A stretch of DNA of 64,000 bases, from assembly GCA_038373865.1 (NCBI GenBank), contig JAXGGA010001175.1, positions 62,501-126,500 of the forward strand. Direction: 5' to 3'. Positions 45,438 through 55,155 of this stretch are shown here, in pieces. Origin of the DNA: Uloborus plumipes. Taxonomy: Eukaryota > Arthropoda > Arachnida > Araneae > Uloboridae. Both the position numbers and the translations under genes were made by a program. The notes beneath the pieces were generated by a model. It searched no databases. It was not told the origin of the DNA and saw only the letters and a program-made list of their open reading frames with translations. The first letter of the stretch is position 1; each line of letters starts with the position of its first letter.

Positions 45438-46072
45438 CAGGGCTGCAACTAGACTCTTGTTTCGGAGAGGGTTTTACCAAAGTATTTTGCTCGGAGTCTA
45501 TATTATTAGTAAAATTTGAATTTGTATTCTATAACTTTTTGGCAAGAATAGATGCTTGATAGACGTTAATATAAAAAATGTTTTAAAAAAATTTACATTT
45601 TTTATGAAAACACTATGTATCTTTGAATTAAAGAAAAAGATCTGATGTGTACACTGCTTAACTTCGTCCCTGTTAAATATTCTATGCTCTTTAATCACTT
45701 AAAAAGAAGAGATACGTTTACTCGTATACGCACATTCTAAGTAATACTTCTGAAGTTTCAAAAGAATTTTTATGTTTTTTTAGTGGTATTCAAAATTCGA
45801 AGGGAAAAAGTGTATTATTCTGTAAGAAATGATGTTTGAAATAGCTACAATGAAAATAAATACTTCATTAAAAAACCACTTAATTTGTACAATTATTCAA
45901 TAATGGTAATTTTATTTTTTAACTGAAATTGAAAAATTATTAAAATTTTTTTAAATCAAACGATTAAAAAATTTTCAGCAAAAAAGCACATGAAAAGTTT
46001 TTTTTTTTAATAGTTTTGAAAATTTTCGGAGGGGGTTTGAACCCTAAAAACCCAACCTTAAATACGGCCCTG
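45438..46072. mobile_element. hAT-like element, about 635 bp
   Basis: Left end CAGGGCTGCAACTAGAC, reverse-complemented right end CAGGGCCGTATTTAAGG. Flanking 8-mers GTTTGTAT (45430-45437) and TGTTGTAT (46073-46080) match at six of eight. A TTTCGGAG-GGGTTT block lies near both ends. AT-rich interior without a transposase; the minus frame 45498-45698 has no domain. Confidence 0.5.
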
Positions 46073-46269
46073 TGTTGTATGCATCAGACAAACTCTTTTG
46101 CTTTTTGCTCTCTCCTCAAAAGTAACGATAACTAGACACGTAAGTGTGGCTTTGAGATACAGATTTTTTTATTTGCCTATTTCTAATTTGATACTCATTC
46201 CAAATATTGACTGTGAGCGCTTACTAGAATAAATTATCTTAAACGGAAGTCATAGTAAAATTAAAAAAT

Positions 46270-46830
46270 AATGCCTCAGACTTCACAATGGGTGTCATTT
46301 ACTCCAGACAATACCTGCAGGGAGCAAGTATTGAAGATCGGAACCGAACTACCCCACTTAATCATCGAACTCGGAACCCTGAAAGCAGTCTCCACCTACA
46401 GGTGACTTTTCAATGGGACTTCATCCCCAGCATTCCAAGACGTCTTCGCACAGATCTCATCGTCCAGCCTGCTGCTCGTCGAAGCCTTTAATTTTTGCAT
46501 CACCGGGTAGACAATGCGCCCCATGAAAGATGGGGCCGTGATTTGTAAAGCTATTAAGAGGGGAAGGGGCCCTCTCTAATGCGACGGCTGACTTGGAAAT
46601 GGAAGTTCGCCGAGGGACTTTAATTGACATCATAATACACTTATCAGTGTTTAGGCCGGGCAGTGACGGCGGATTAATAATTACTCATAATGGCTTTGGG
46701 GGATAGCGTTTGAATCCAAGATCGAGATTAGTTAAGAGACATATTAGGAGAAGGGCGGTCGGCGGGGGGTCGGGCACAAATTGCGGAAAATGATTGCCGC
46801 GGTAAATGTCATGACATATGAAATGTGGGA
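46270..46830. other. Unique GC-balanced block, candidate conserved element
   Basis: A stretch of about 560 bp with distinctly higher GC than its flanks and no repeat similarity. It contains TTAATTGACATCATAA, a GATA-type CTTATCAGTG, GGCGGATTAATAATTACTC and GCCGCGGTAAATGTC. The frame at 46288-46491 has no domain. It has the texture of a conserved developmental enhancer; this is inference from composition and motif style only. Confidence 0.35.
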
Positions 46831-47076
46831 GTAAATGCGAATTTTTAAAGAATATGCTTTTTTTTTTTGTAAAAACACTTTTTAATTAGATGTAGATGAA
46901 AATGTTTCTTATTTTTGTACAAGTTAGCCCAGTTAATTTCATAGACAAATTTTCACAAAAGTGTATGCTAATAAGCGGGATATTCCATCATCTGGGATAA
47001 AAATTGGTTAATTACGATTGTTGTGTGTTCCATGAAAATTTATTACATTATGCGGGATATTCTTTTAACAACTTAA

Positions 47077-47160
47077 CCCTAGAATACTAACGTGTTTTTT
47101 TTTAACGCTAATACTAAATAGAAAGATGAGTAAAAATTACTCATGATTAGTATTCTAGGG
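47077..47160. mobile_element. piggyBac-like miniature element, 84 bp
   Basis: Perfect 14 bp terminal inverted repeats CCCTAGAATACTAA, flanked on both sides by TTAA (47073-47076 and 47161-47164). TTAA duplication with CCC-starting ends defines piggyBac-type elements. The interior is 56 bp, T-rich on the left, and cannot encode anything. It sits 22 bp from the pogo-like element. Confidence 0.85.
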
Positions 47161-47822
47161 TTAAACGGACTTATAGATAGTAGGGGAGACCGGGGCAGGT
47201 TTACGCATGGGGCACGTTTACGCAGCGCACTTTTTCAGAAACGTGTTGTAGTTTGCTCAACATCGGTGACGACAGATTCATCCGGGCACCTATCGGATAT
47301 TCTCACAAGAATTTTAGCCTCAGTCGAGCTTCTGCCTATCGCGCAGGGAGGATTATCTGTTTTCTGCCAAAGTGACTAATTTTGTGTTCAGCTTACTAAA
47401 CCTTATTGTGAACTAATAATACTTTGTTAAAGATAAACAAATATATGAACGAACGCAGAATTTAGTGCTCTTTTTAAAAATGTAATTGTTTTGACGGAAA
47501 TGTTATTGTATTTGGTTGTACTTTAAAAATAAGATAGAAAGTAACGACGGGGCACGTTTATGCATCGACGTCGGGGCACTTTTACGCAGTATGAACGTGC
47601 GTAAACGTGCCCCGAGGTAGGTGCGTAAATGTGCCCCAGAAGCTTTTTTAGCACCGTATCGCCATAGAACGTCTGTATTTTTAATCCATTTAGCTTCGCA
47701 ATTTCTCATTTTATGTTTAATTGAATTACAAATTCATCTGTTGTAGCTAATTATCATATAGTTTCTGTACTCATGCTTGTACACTTTAAATTTTATAAAC
47801 TATTCAGCGGGTAATTTTCTTC

Positions 47823-48040
47823 ATGTTACAGATGGTAAGACATTATGTTACAAAAACTCTTAGAAAGATGTTCGACATAAAACTAATAAAAAATACCGTA
47901 CTAAAAGTGAGACTTGGTCAAGCCGCAATTAGAGGGGCTGCCAAAAATTATGGTTTAAATGACAAGACGGTAGCTAACTATTGCAAAAAATGGGCTAACC
48001 TATCCAATGAGGACCTGAAAACGCAAGATGAAAATGAAAA
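47823..48040 (+). pseudogene. pogo-like transposase, N-terminal HTH exon
   Basis: From the second Met the frame reads MVRHYVTKTLRKMFDIK, then GQAAIRGAAKNYGLNDKTVA and NYCKKW. This is the layout of the psq/CENP-B-type helix-turn-helix at the N-terminus of pogo/Tigger-like transposases, which binds the terminal repeats. A GT donor is plausible at about 48041 (GAAAATGTCAGT), after the acidic stretch NEDLKTQDENEN. The frame past that point is probably intron. The catalytic domain that should follow is absent. Confidence 0.65.
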
Positions 48041-48537
48041 TGTCAGTAGAAAATTTCTTATAATATTTTGGACTATTTTATGAAGTTTTAAATTGTTTTT
48101 TTTTTTTTCAATGAAACCAAATACGATTATAAAATTTAAATTTAATAATTCACACTGTGAAATTTTTAAATGGTATTCAATGTCATTTTCACTAGATGAA
48201 GCACCCCCCCCCTCCCCCACCGCTAATTTGAATACCATTCAATTAGCGGCGCATTTCATTTCAACAGTTAAAGTAGTAAATGTGCAATTAATTTTCTATT
48301 GCGGGAAAGGTTTTAAATATTCACTAATGTTATTCTGCATAACGCTGGCTACCGTCAAAGCTCTTATACCCCCCTCCCCCACCTAATGTGGAGGTATATT
48401 TTACTTTTTCCCACAATATATAAGCTTTTGGGCAGGTGAATCGGTGTCGAGTGTTATTAACAGAAAAGGGTGTCTTTTATGCAGCATGTAGCTCATTTAT
48501 TTATGCATATATTTTCACTCAAAACTTTTTTCCGCAG

Positions 48538-48840
48538 CTTGATGAACCAACTCCTGATTCAAAGGTTCCATTGACTGCAGAGGCAACATTGGCTCCAAAG
48601 AGAAGTCCGCAATCCTTAACTGATTCTCCAGTTAAAGAAGCTCTCAGACAAGAGCAGTTAGAAGCAAAAAAGAAAAAAAATTATTTCACAACAGAACAAA
48701 AACAAGAAACTACTTAAAAATTTACTAGTTTATGTGAAAGCAGAGCAAGAAGATAGCAAAGGAAAAAGAATTAAACCAAAAAATGCCAAAAAAAAAAAAA
48801 AACAGTTGGCGTTGGCAACCTCTGCAAAAATTAACGACTG
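48538..48840 (+). pseudogene. pogo-like transposase, C-terminal exon with frameshift
   Basis: After a good acceptor TTTTTTCCGCAG (ending 48537) the frame reads LDEPTPDSKVPLTAEATLAP, then RSPQSLTDSPVKEALRQEQ and a Lys-rich stretch. In pogo-like proteins a linker with a TDSPVKEAL-type block and basic tail closes the protein, from memory. At the A run near 48670-48680 the frame breaks to an early stop at 48715. A neighbouring frame continues through KAEQEDSKGKRIKPKNAK to a stop at 48838, so a one-base slippage in poly-A is likely. The intron carries poly-C runs at 48204-48217. Confidence 0.5.
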
Positions 48841-49165
48841 AAACTACTTAGTCATTTTCTTCATCACTTCGTCATCAGAATCATTCTCTATTTTAATCGG
48901 CAATAAGCCCGATGTTTTTAGTTTATCCTACAAAATGTTCTTTTATTAATTTTCTTTATTTTTTGTTAGTAAAAACTGTAACTTTGATGGTTAAAATGAC
49001 TAAGTAGTTTCAGTTGTTAATTGGTAATAAGCCCTGAGTTTGCAGTTTATCTAAAAAATGTTCTTTTATAAATTATCTATTTTTTTTTTCAAACAGTGCA
49101 TGAAGTTATAAATAAAACATTTTAAATTAATTAAAAATTCATTTCTCTCAATACTTGGCACTCTA

Positions 49166-49330
49166 ATAACGTGCCCCTCAATGCGTAAACGTGCCCCAAT
49201 GTCGATGCGTAAACGTGCCCCAAATTGCGTAAACGTACCCCGAAGTTGCGTAAAACGTGCCCCGATGTCGATGCGTAAACGTGCCCGCCTAATGCGTAAA
49301 CTTGCCCCGGATACGGGGCACGTTTAAGCA
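49166..49330. repeat. Clustered GCGTAAACGTGCCCC motifs
   Basis: Eight near-copies of TGCGTAAACGTGCCCC in 165 bp, spaced roughly 16 to 24 bases apart. The last is inverted (CGGGGCACGTTTAAGC at 49315-49330). The motif matches the element's own terminal repeat, so these may be transposase-binding sites. The minus frame at 49131-49331 is an artefact of the repeat. Confidence 0.75.
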
Positions 49331-49575
49331 ACAGGCTTTGTCCTAAATATTATTTTTTTAACGCTTAAATGCAAACACAAGGCGAAAACTGAATGCATAA
49401 ATTTGAACTTCATTAAATGCTTAATAAGAATATAACATTTGAAATTTCCGAAATTGAAACATAAAAATTAGAAAATTCGCGGAAAAAAATCCGCGTAAAT
49501 GTGCCCCGCTCTCCCCTACATTAGTTAACTTGTAATATAAGCCAGTATTTCAATTTTGCTGGTTTGCTGAATATA

Positions 49576-50873
49576 CCGTAAAATGGGGTGTATTGGAACA
49601 GCGGGGTCATTCGGAACAAAACTTCCCGACCGTACAAAGAAATTCTTCATAAATATACTATTGGGTATTTTTCACCATGAATTTTTTTTTGTAGAAAGGT
49701 AAGATCATAGGAAGTAGGAAAAAAGTACTTTTGTCAATCTGGCAAAGCTACTGACTTCTAAGGAGGGCTGCACGTGGAATGCTAGAAAACATCACATTTT
49801 CATAGACTGCAAAACTTCATATGCATGAGCAAACTTTCTTATATTTAAAAACTAAGAGTGGTATATTTCAATTATACATGTATCTGAACAACAGAATACC
49901 ACATTAGAATTTCCATTTTTTATAAATTGTGTCATTAAAATTAAGAATTCTGAAAAATGGCATAGGAAGAAAATTTGCGGGGTCAATCGGAACACTTAGT
50001 TTTGTTGTTCCAATTCAAAGTTATTTGAAGGAAACTGTTTGAAAATTCAAGATTCTAACCTCAATTCTTCTAATCAAGACAAGGACAGGGATTTATTACT
50101 GTTTATCCCTTCTCGTGAGCAACTAAATCTTAGAATGACAAAAAGTTGCAGATTTCAAAAGATTTTTTCTCCAGGAGACTTTTTTTTACTTAAAATACGA
50201 GGGGGAAAGTCACATAGACTTTATGTAGTAAAAGTCCAACACACAGACAGTGATGAATAAGCGAAAAAATTTTTCATGACAATCCCCGAATTCCAGAGAT
50301 TTTAAGAAACTGAAGAAAAGGCAGAGTTTATCCCAAGAGATGTTATGAAAAAACTTAAGCCAAGTTACAATTGCTAGTTTTAAGGACAGGTACATATTTG
50401 TGGACGACATGAGTGACTTCCATTCATGCTAAATCTTTGTAATTCAATTCAAAAGAATTTCTTAAAATTACTTTTCATTTTTCATAAGTTCAAAATTATT
50501 TTGAAATTTGACAAATTCTAAACGCTTACTGGTATTGAAATTATACATTTATTTGACAGTAATTATCTGCTCTTATTCTCCCCTATCAATATTACTCATG
50601 TTTGTGAGACCTATTACAGCTTAAAGTGAAAAAAAAATAAAAATTTTAACATGTGTTCCGATTGACCCCTATCAGAGGGGTGATTCGGAACACCCATAAT
50701 TTCCTATATATTTTGATAATTATTGTTCAAAATGTTGTTGTCTTTGCTTGGAATATCAAAAGTAAAGCAAGACCGAAGTTTTTACCCAAAAAACCAAATT
50801 AAAAGAAAAATCTTTTAACTGCTTTTTTTTACAATCAAAGATGAAAAGTGTTCCGATTCACCCCATTTTACGG
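49576..50873 (+). mobile_element. 1.3 kb pogo-like non-autonomous element, copy 2
   Basis: 1298 bp, TA-flanked (49574-49575, 50874-50875). Left end CCGTAAAATGGGGTGTATTG, reverse-complemented right end CCGTAAAATGGGGTGAATCG: this copy's ends match each other better than those of copy 1. GGGGTnAATCGGAACA motifs recur near 49603, 49979, 50655 and 50676. It is collinear with 2673-3963 throughout. Confidence 0.78.
50039..50260 (+). pseudogene. Decayed transposase C-terminal remnant, copy 2
   Basis: The frame runs through FIPSREQLNLRMTKSCRFQK, SPGDFFLLK, GGKSHRLYVVK and VQHTDSDE to a stop. Compared with 3134, it lacks the shift after the SPGD block. Beyond the stop, another frame reads FKDRYIFVDDMSDFHSC to a stop at about 50431, possibly the original end. 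Family assignment to pogo/Tigger is tentative and no catalytic residues are visible. Confidence 0.4.
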
Positions 50874-50875
50874 TA

Positions 50876-51344
50876 CTTATTTCATGCTAAAATGAAATTG
50901 GTGAGCCTTAAATTGATAATTCATTGTTGATCGTAATCTTTGTAGGAAAAAAATAGTTTTAATTAAAAATAACTAAGTTTTATTGCTCCTTTAATAATGT
51001 CTTAAAGGCAATGTATTAAAAACCACTAGATCTCAACATGAAGTAACAGTTATGAGTCAAAACCACTTTACACCCTTACTTCCGAATCCGGAACTATGGA
51101 TTTTGAGATATTACGGGTTTTAATTCCAAACGACACAATTAATGCAAAAAAACGTTTTCAAAGATTTCTGTTCTTTTTATCGGAAACTACATTTTATTCC
51201 ACCTGTTAGTACTTCAGCCAAAAATGTCCATAATAATAAAGATCTGTTCGGTACATGCTGCATTGCATTTTCAATAAACAACTCTTAAGTTATCGTTTTA
51301 TGCCAAACAGGTTACACAAATACTAATATTAAATAAAAAAATTA
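50876..51344. other. AT-rich non-coding, no gene seen
   Basis: No gene or repeat boundary recognised. Confidence 0.4.
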
Positions 51345-51809
51345 AACAACCCCTGACCCCGATTGCCGATCTCAAAAAAAAAAAAAAAAAAAAATCTGGT
51401 CATAAAGTATTTTAAATCTAAATACATTTAATTGTTTTCTAGAGGATATGGTAAACACGGAAAAGGAAAGAGTCCTTACTAGTAAAATTTTGCTAGTCGC
51501 AAAAGCATAATAAAGAGGGAAAATTGAAAATCCTATACTAAAATCAATTACAAGTATTTTAATAGTTAACAAATGGAAACTGGCAACAGAACATTTTAAA
51601 TCATTGAGTTTTCTATCCCCGTCGGCCAACAATGACGACGGTTACATTGTTTATGGATTTAAGCTGTAGATTTAAGCGTTAGCCACATTTGCTAAAAAAC
51701 GTTATAACTCGAGTTTTACTTTACGTGGAAGTTCCAAACACATCTTATCAGACGCAGAATGCCCCCCCCCCCCCTGTTTTTTGGTACTATTATTTTAAAA
51801 TTTCCAGTA

Positions 51810-52643
51810 TACACTCAGGCACATTGAAAATAGCGACCCAAGAAGAAAGCATCGGATTGAAATGAAATTTAATACACATAATGATATAGATGAGAGATTC
51901 ACTTGATCTCAAAATCAAGACAATTGAACGAATACAGGGTGTGCAAGGACACAAATACAGAGCAACTTCAATAGCGCGTTGGACCACCTCTAGCTGCAAT
52001 ACATGCCGCCACACAGTCCGGCATTGAGTTGATTAGACGCCTGATGTTGTCCTGAGGCAGATGGGCCCACAAATTTGTAACAGCCAACTCCAAATCACGC
52101 ACATAGTGACACGATGGCATCTGACGTTTTAGCTGATCCCACACATGCTCTATAGGGGATAAGTCGGGGGAGCGGGCCGGCCATGGAAGAGTCTGAAAAT
52201 GACGTAGGAAGTCTTGAGCAACTCTTGCTGTATGCGGACGAGCATTATCTTGCTGGAAAATTGCCCCTGGGAGACCATTTAGGAAAGGTCCTATATGGGG
52301 TCGAAGAATATCATCAACGTAACGTTGGCCGGTTAAGTTTCCACGCATCACAATTAGATTGGACCGGCTATCATAGGATATGGCCCCCCAGACCATTACA
52401 CCAGCTGTGCGGGCAGTGGGACGTAGAACAGTGTGGGAGGAATTGTACCGCTCACCTGGACGCCTCCACACCCCTACACGGTTATCATCAGTCCCTAAAA
52501 CAAACCGAGACTCATCACTAAACACAACTTTTTGCCAATCTGTGACATTCCACATTGATCTGGCTTGGCAACACTGTAGACGCAGTCGGTGATCAATCCG
52601 ACGATTTCTTCTTGGGTCGCTATTTTCAATGTGCCTGAGTGTA
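51810..52643 (-). mobile_element. Tc1-like element, 834 bp, internally deleted
   Basis: TA-flanked (51808-51809, 52644-52645). Terminal inverted repeats start TACACTCAGGCACATTGAAA and continue through ATAGCGACCCAAGAAGAAA; the first 39 bases are identical, and similarity continues through CATCGGATTGA/CGTCGGATTGA. Full Tc1 elements are about 1.3 to 1.7 kb; here the segment between the 5' inverted repeat and the middle of the transposase gene is missing. Confidence 0.9.
51968..52555 (-). CDS. Tc1-like transposase, catalytic part only
   Basis: 195 residues from the first Met; the same frame stays open upstream to the inverted repeat (HRLRLQCCQARS precedes the Met). The DDE catalytic motifs are present: VVFSDESRF (first Asp, residue 14), FQQDNARPHTA (second Asp, about 103) and SPDLSPIEHVWDQL (Glu, about 136), and GVMVWGAI lies between. 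By my count 32 residues separate the second Asp and the Glu, against 34 usual in Tc1. The N-terminal paired-type DNA-binding domain, roughly 120 to 140 residues, is deleted, so the product could not bind its ends. No stop or frameshift is seen in the remaining part, so the copy is young. The enzyme family cuts and pastes DNA at TA sites. Confidence 0.92.
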   Translation of the reverse strand: MWNVTDWQKVVFSDESRFVLGTDDNRVGVWRRPGERYNSSHTVLRPTARTAGVMVWGAISYDSRSNLIVMRGNLTGQRYVDDILRPHIGPFLNGLPGAIFQQDNARPHTARVAQDFLRHFQTLPWPARSPDLSPIEHVWDQLKRQMPSCHYVRDLELAVTNLWAHLPQDNIRRLINSMPDCVAACIAARGGPTRY

Positions 52644-52885
52644 TATTCACTTCCAAAATCGCGAAAAAGTTTTAATGGCTTTTAACTAATATCTTTGTTA
52701 ATTAACGTCCGAAGACACAACCTAGCCAAGAACACTCTCGATCACTTTACCTTTAAAAAAAAATCAACATCGGACCTTCCGTTTAGCCTGTACGGTACCA
52801 CAGACAGATACACAGATCGACAGATGCACAAAATACGTCAAACTAGCAACTCCCTTCCTCGTTGAGTCAGCTCAGGGGTTAGAAA

Positions 52886-54084
52886 TGTTATAATCTTTCG
52901 TCACACTACCACAAAACACAGTACGTAATATTCTATGTTAAGCATCTAGTATACCTTACACCCTTTACAATATCAGTGTTTTTCTTCTACCATCCATTGA
53001 GCATTTAGAATTGAATAAGCATTAATCATCTTCTTATGACTTATTTTAAAATTTATTTCCTATTTAGTTGCAGCCAAAACGCATAAAACACATGAATACT
53101 TTATTAAACTTATTGTTCCATAGATATTTTCAATTTAGCTTTACCATTAAAATATGCTAATAACGTATATGGAAACCAAAACAGAATTTCTCCATTCATA
53201 TTTCATTTGATTTCGATGCAAAATAATTTTCTCGCTGGAAAAGCCTTTTAAAAATTCAAAGCGAGCGTCGTTTTTTCATTAAGTATTTATAACCCAGTAT
53301 TCCTTAAACTTATTATCTTCAAACTACATTTCTAAAATATGTTTTTTCTGAAATCCTAAAAGGTATATACAGTTTTTCTTTCTCGATTTATCTTGAAAGC
53401 TGAATATTTTAAGAACATAATTCTTTCGGTAGTTACAAACAAATAAAATTCTGCCACAAACATAACTAAAATTTAAATCGTACTTGTTTACGAACATGAA
53501 AAGACTTTTGACGGTCTTAAAAGTACGACAATAAAGAATTTATAGAAACATTTTTAAAAATATTTATTAAGTAAATAAGGATATAATTAATTACGTAAAT
53601 TAAAAATTAATTTATATTTTTCCTGCTTCTTATTGTAAAGTAAGAATATCTGTATAGAGAAACACCATGAATTAAAAGACCACGGCATTTTAATTCAAAT
53701 AGTTAATAAAATAATAATAATAATGAATTAAACTTTTATCAGTTGATACTGCTATAGTTGCAGCTGTACAATTTTGTATAAGTAGCGCTGTTCGTAATAC
53801 ATAATTAATAATGTCTCTAATCACTTGCCCTTTTTATAATTGAATATTAAATAAAAGATATAAATAAATATATTTTCTTAATATAGTGATTTTTAAATCC
53901 CATCCTTACTTAATAACTAAGCTTTACTTTCTTACGGACAAAAATTATACTATTCATATGTCAAGCAATTTTTAAGTTCCAAAGTTTTTCTTTCTTTGAG
54001 TATGCATTTCAATTCATTTTTAGCCCACTTTCCCGTTAAAAATAAAAGAAAGACGAAAAAAGTATTAAAAGTAGCTTAATGCAT
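52886..54084. other. AT-rich non-coding, no gene seen
   Basis: Very AT-rich, including 53560-53720. No gene, RNA or repeat boundary recognised. Confidence 0.45.
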
Positions 54085-54085
54085 C

Positions 54086-54168
54086 TAAAAAATATCGCCA
54101 AGTCCAAAAAATATCGCCAAGTTAAAAAAAATATCGCCAAGTCCAAAAAATATCGCCAAGTTAAAAAA
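54086..54168 (+). repeat. Short tandem AAATATCGCCAAGT repeat
   Basis: Four copies of AAAAATATCGCCAAGT, alternately followed by CC and TA, so the higher-order unit is about 37 bp. It precedes the 146 bp satellite. Confidence 0.85.
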
Positions 54169-54233
54169 ATAAAGAGGTAAAATGAATATCGAAAAATTAA
54201 AAATTTGAAAGTAGGGTATTGAGATGGGGAATT

Positions 54234-54295
54234 TGTGTGTCGGTCGGTCTATCGGTCGGTCTGTCGGTCGTTCGGTCTGTCTGCCCCCCCCCCCC
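54234..54295 (+). repeat. (CGGT)n microsatellite and C run
   Basis: Imperfect CGGT/CTGT iterations (TCGGTCGGTCTATCGGTCGG and on) ending in a C run at 54284-54295, immediately before the first satellite unit. Confidence 0.85.
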
Positions 54296-55155
54296 AATAA
54301 CTTTTGAATGAACATTCCGATTTGGATAAACTTTTTTTTGTTGGAAAGATCTCGGCGAGTACAGCTCATTCCCATATTTGATTTTTTGATTTGAACAATT
54401 TTTGGTTCAACTTTGAGTCGTTCAAACAACCGGTCCCGCGATACTAACTTTTGAATGAACAGTCCGATTTGAACAAACTTTTTTTTGTTCGAAAGATCTT
54501 TTCAAGGATACTTCATTCCCGTATCTACATTTTCGATTTGAACAATTTTTCGTTCAACATTGAACCGTTCAAACAAGCTGTCACCCCTAATAACTTTTGA
54601 GTGAACAGTCCGATTTAAACAATTTTTTTTTTCGAAGCATCTCGGCAAGGATACTTTATTACCGTATTTAAATTTTAAATTTGAACATTTTTGGTTCAAC
54701 ATTGAACCGTTCAGGCAACCTTTCCCCACCTAATAACTTTTAAGTGAGCCGTCCGAATTGAATAAACTTTTTTTTTTGTTCGAAAGATCTTATCAAGAAT
54801 ACTTCATTCCCGTATCTACATTTTCGATTTGAACGATTTTTCGTTCAAGATTGAATCGTTCAAACAAGCTCTCACCCCTAATAACTTTTGAGTGAACAGT
54901 CCGATTTAAACAAACTTTTTTTTGTTCGAAAGATCTCGGCAAGGATACTTCATTACCGTATTTAAATTTTCAATATGAACATTTTTCGTTCAACATTGAA
55001 CCGTTCAAGCAACCTTTCTCCACCTAATAACTTTTAAGCGAACCGTCTGAATTTAATAAACTTTTTTTGTTCGAAAGATCTCGGAGAGACTCATTCCCAT
55101 ATTTCACTTTTCAATTTGAACCATTTTTCGTTCAATGATGAACCGTTCAGAAATT
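54296..55155 (+). repeat. Satellite-like array, six units of about 146 bp
   Basis: Units begin near 54296, 54442, 54588, 54731, 54877 and 55024 with TAATAACTTTTGAnTGAACA, then GTCCGATTTnAACAAAC, TTTGTTCGAAAGATCT, ATACTTCATTnCCGTAT, and TTCGTTCAACATTGAACCGT. Alternate units resemble each other more (units 2, 3 and 5 with AAGCT-TCACCCC, units 4 and 6 with AACCTTTC-CCACC), suggesting a two-unit higher-order repeat. Minus frames here are by-products. Confidence 0.85.

Larger units (their letters stand above)
47183..49516 (+). mobile_element. 2.3 kb pogo-like element, internally deleted
   Basis: TA-flanked (47181-47182, 49517-49518). Left terminus GGGGAGACCGGGGCAGGTTT, reverse-complemented right terminus GGGGAGAGCGGGGCACATTT. 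A 15 to 16 bp motif from the terminus, GGGGCACGTTTACGCA, recurs about 15 times in clusters at 47194-47225, 47548-47635 and 49166-49330, mostly pointing inward from each end. Two coding remnants of a pogo-type transposase lie between, but no DDE core. It is a non-autonomous derivative that kept both ends of the gene. Confidence 0.8.
51345..52882 (+). repeat. LINE-like repeat 3' portion, copy 2, with nested Tc1
   Basis: Opens with GATTGCCGATCTC and continues with ACTGGCAACAGA...AAATCATTGAGTTTTCT (about 51580-51615), closing with CCACAGACAGATACACAG at about 52799 and CGTTGAGTCAGCTCAGGGGTT at 52861-52881. These blocks match 23297-23713 in order. The middle is interrupted by a Tc1 element (51810-52643). 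A C run lies at 51762-51774. No reverse transcriptase frame is seen. Confidence 0.5.

Noticed and set aside
47143..47379. 78-codon frame at the left end of the pogo-like element
   Set aside because: It crosses the element boundary and the piggyBac-like element, and has no domain.
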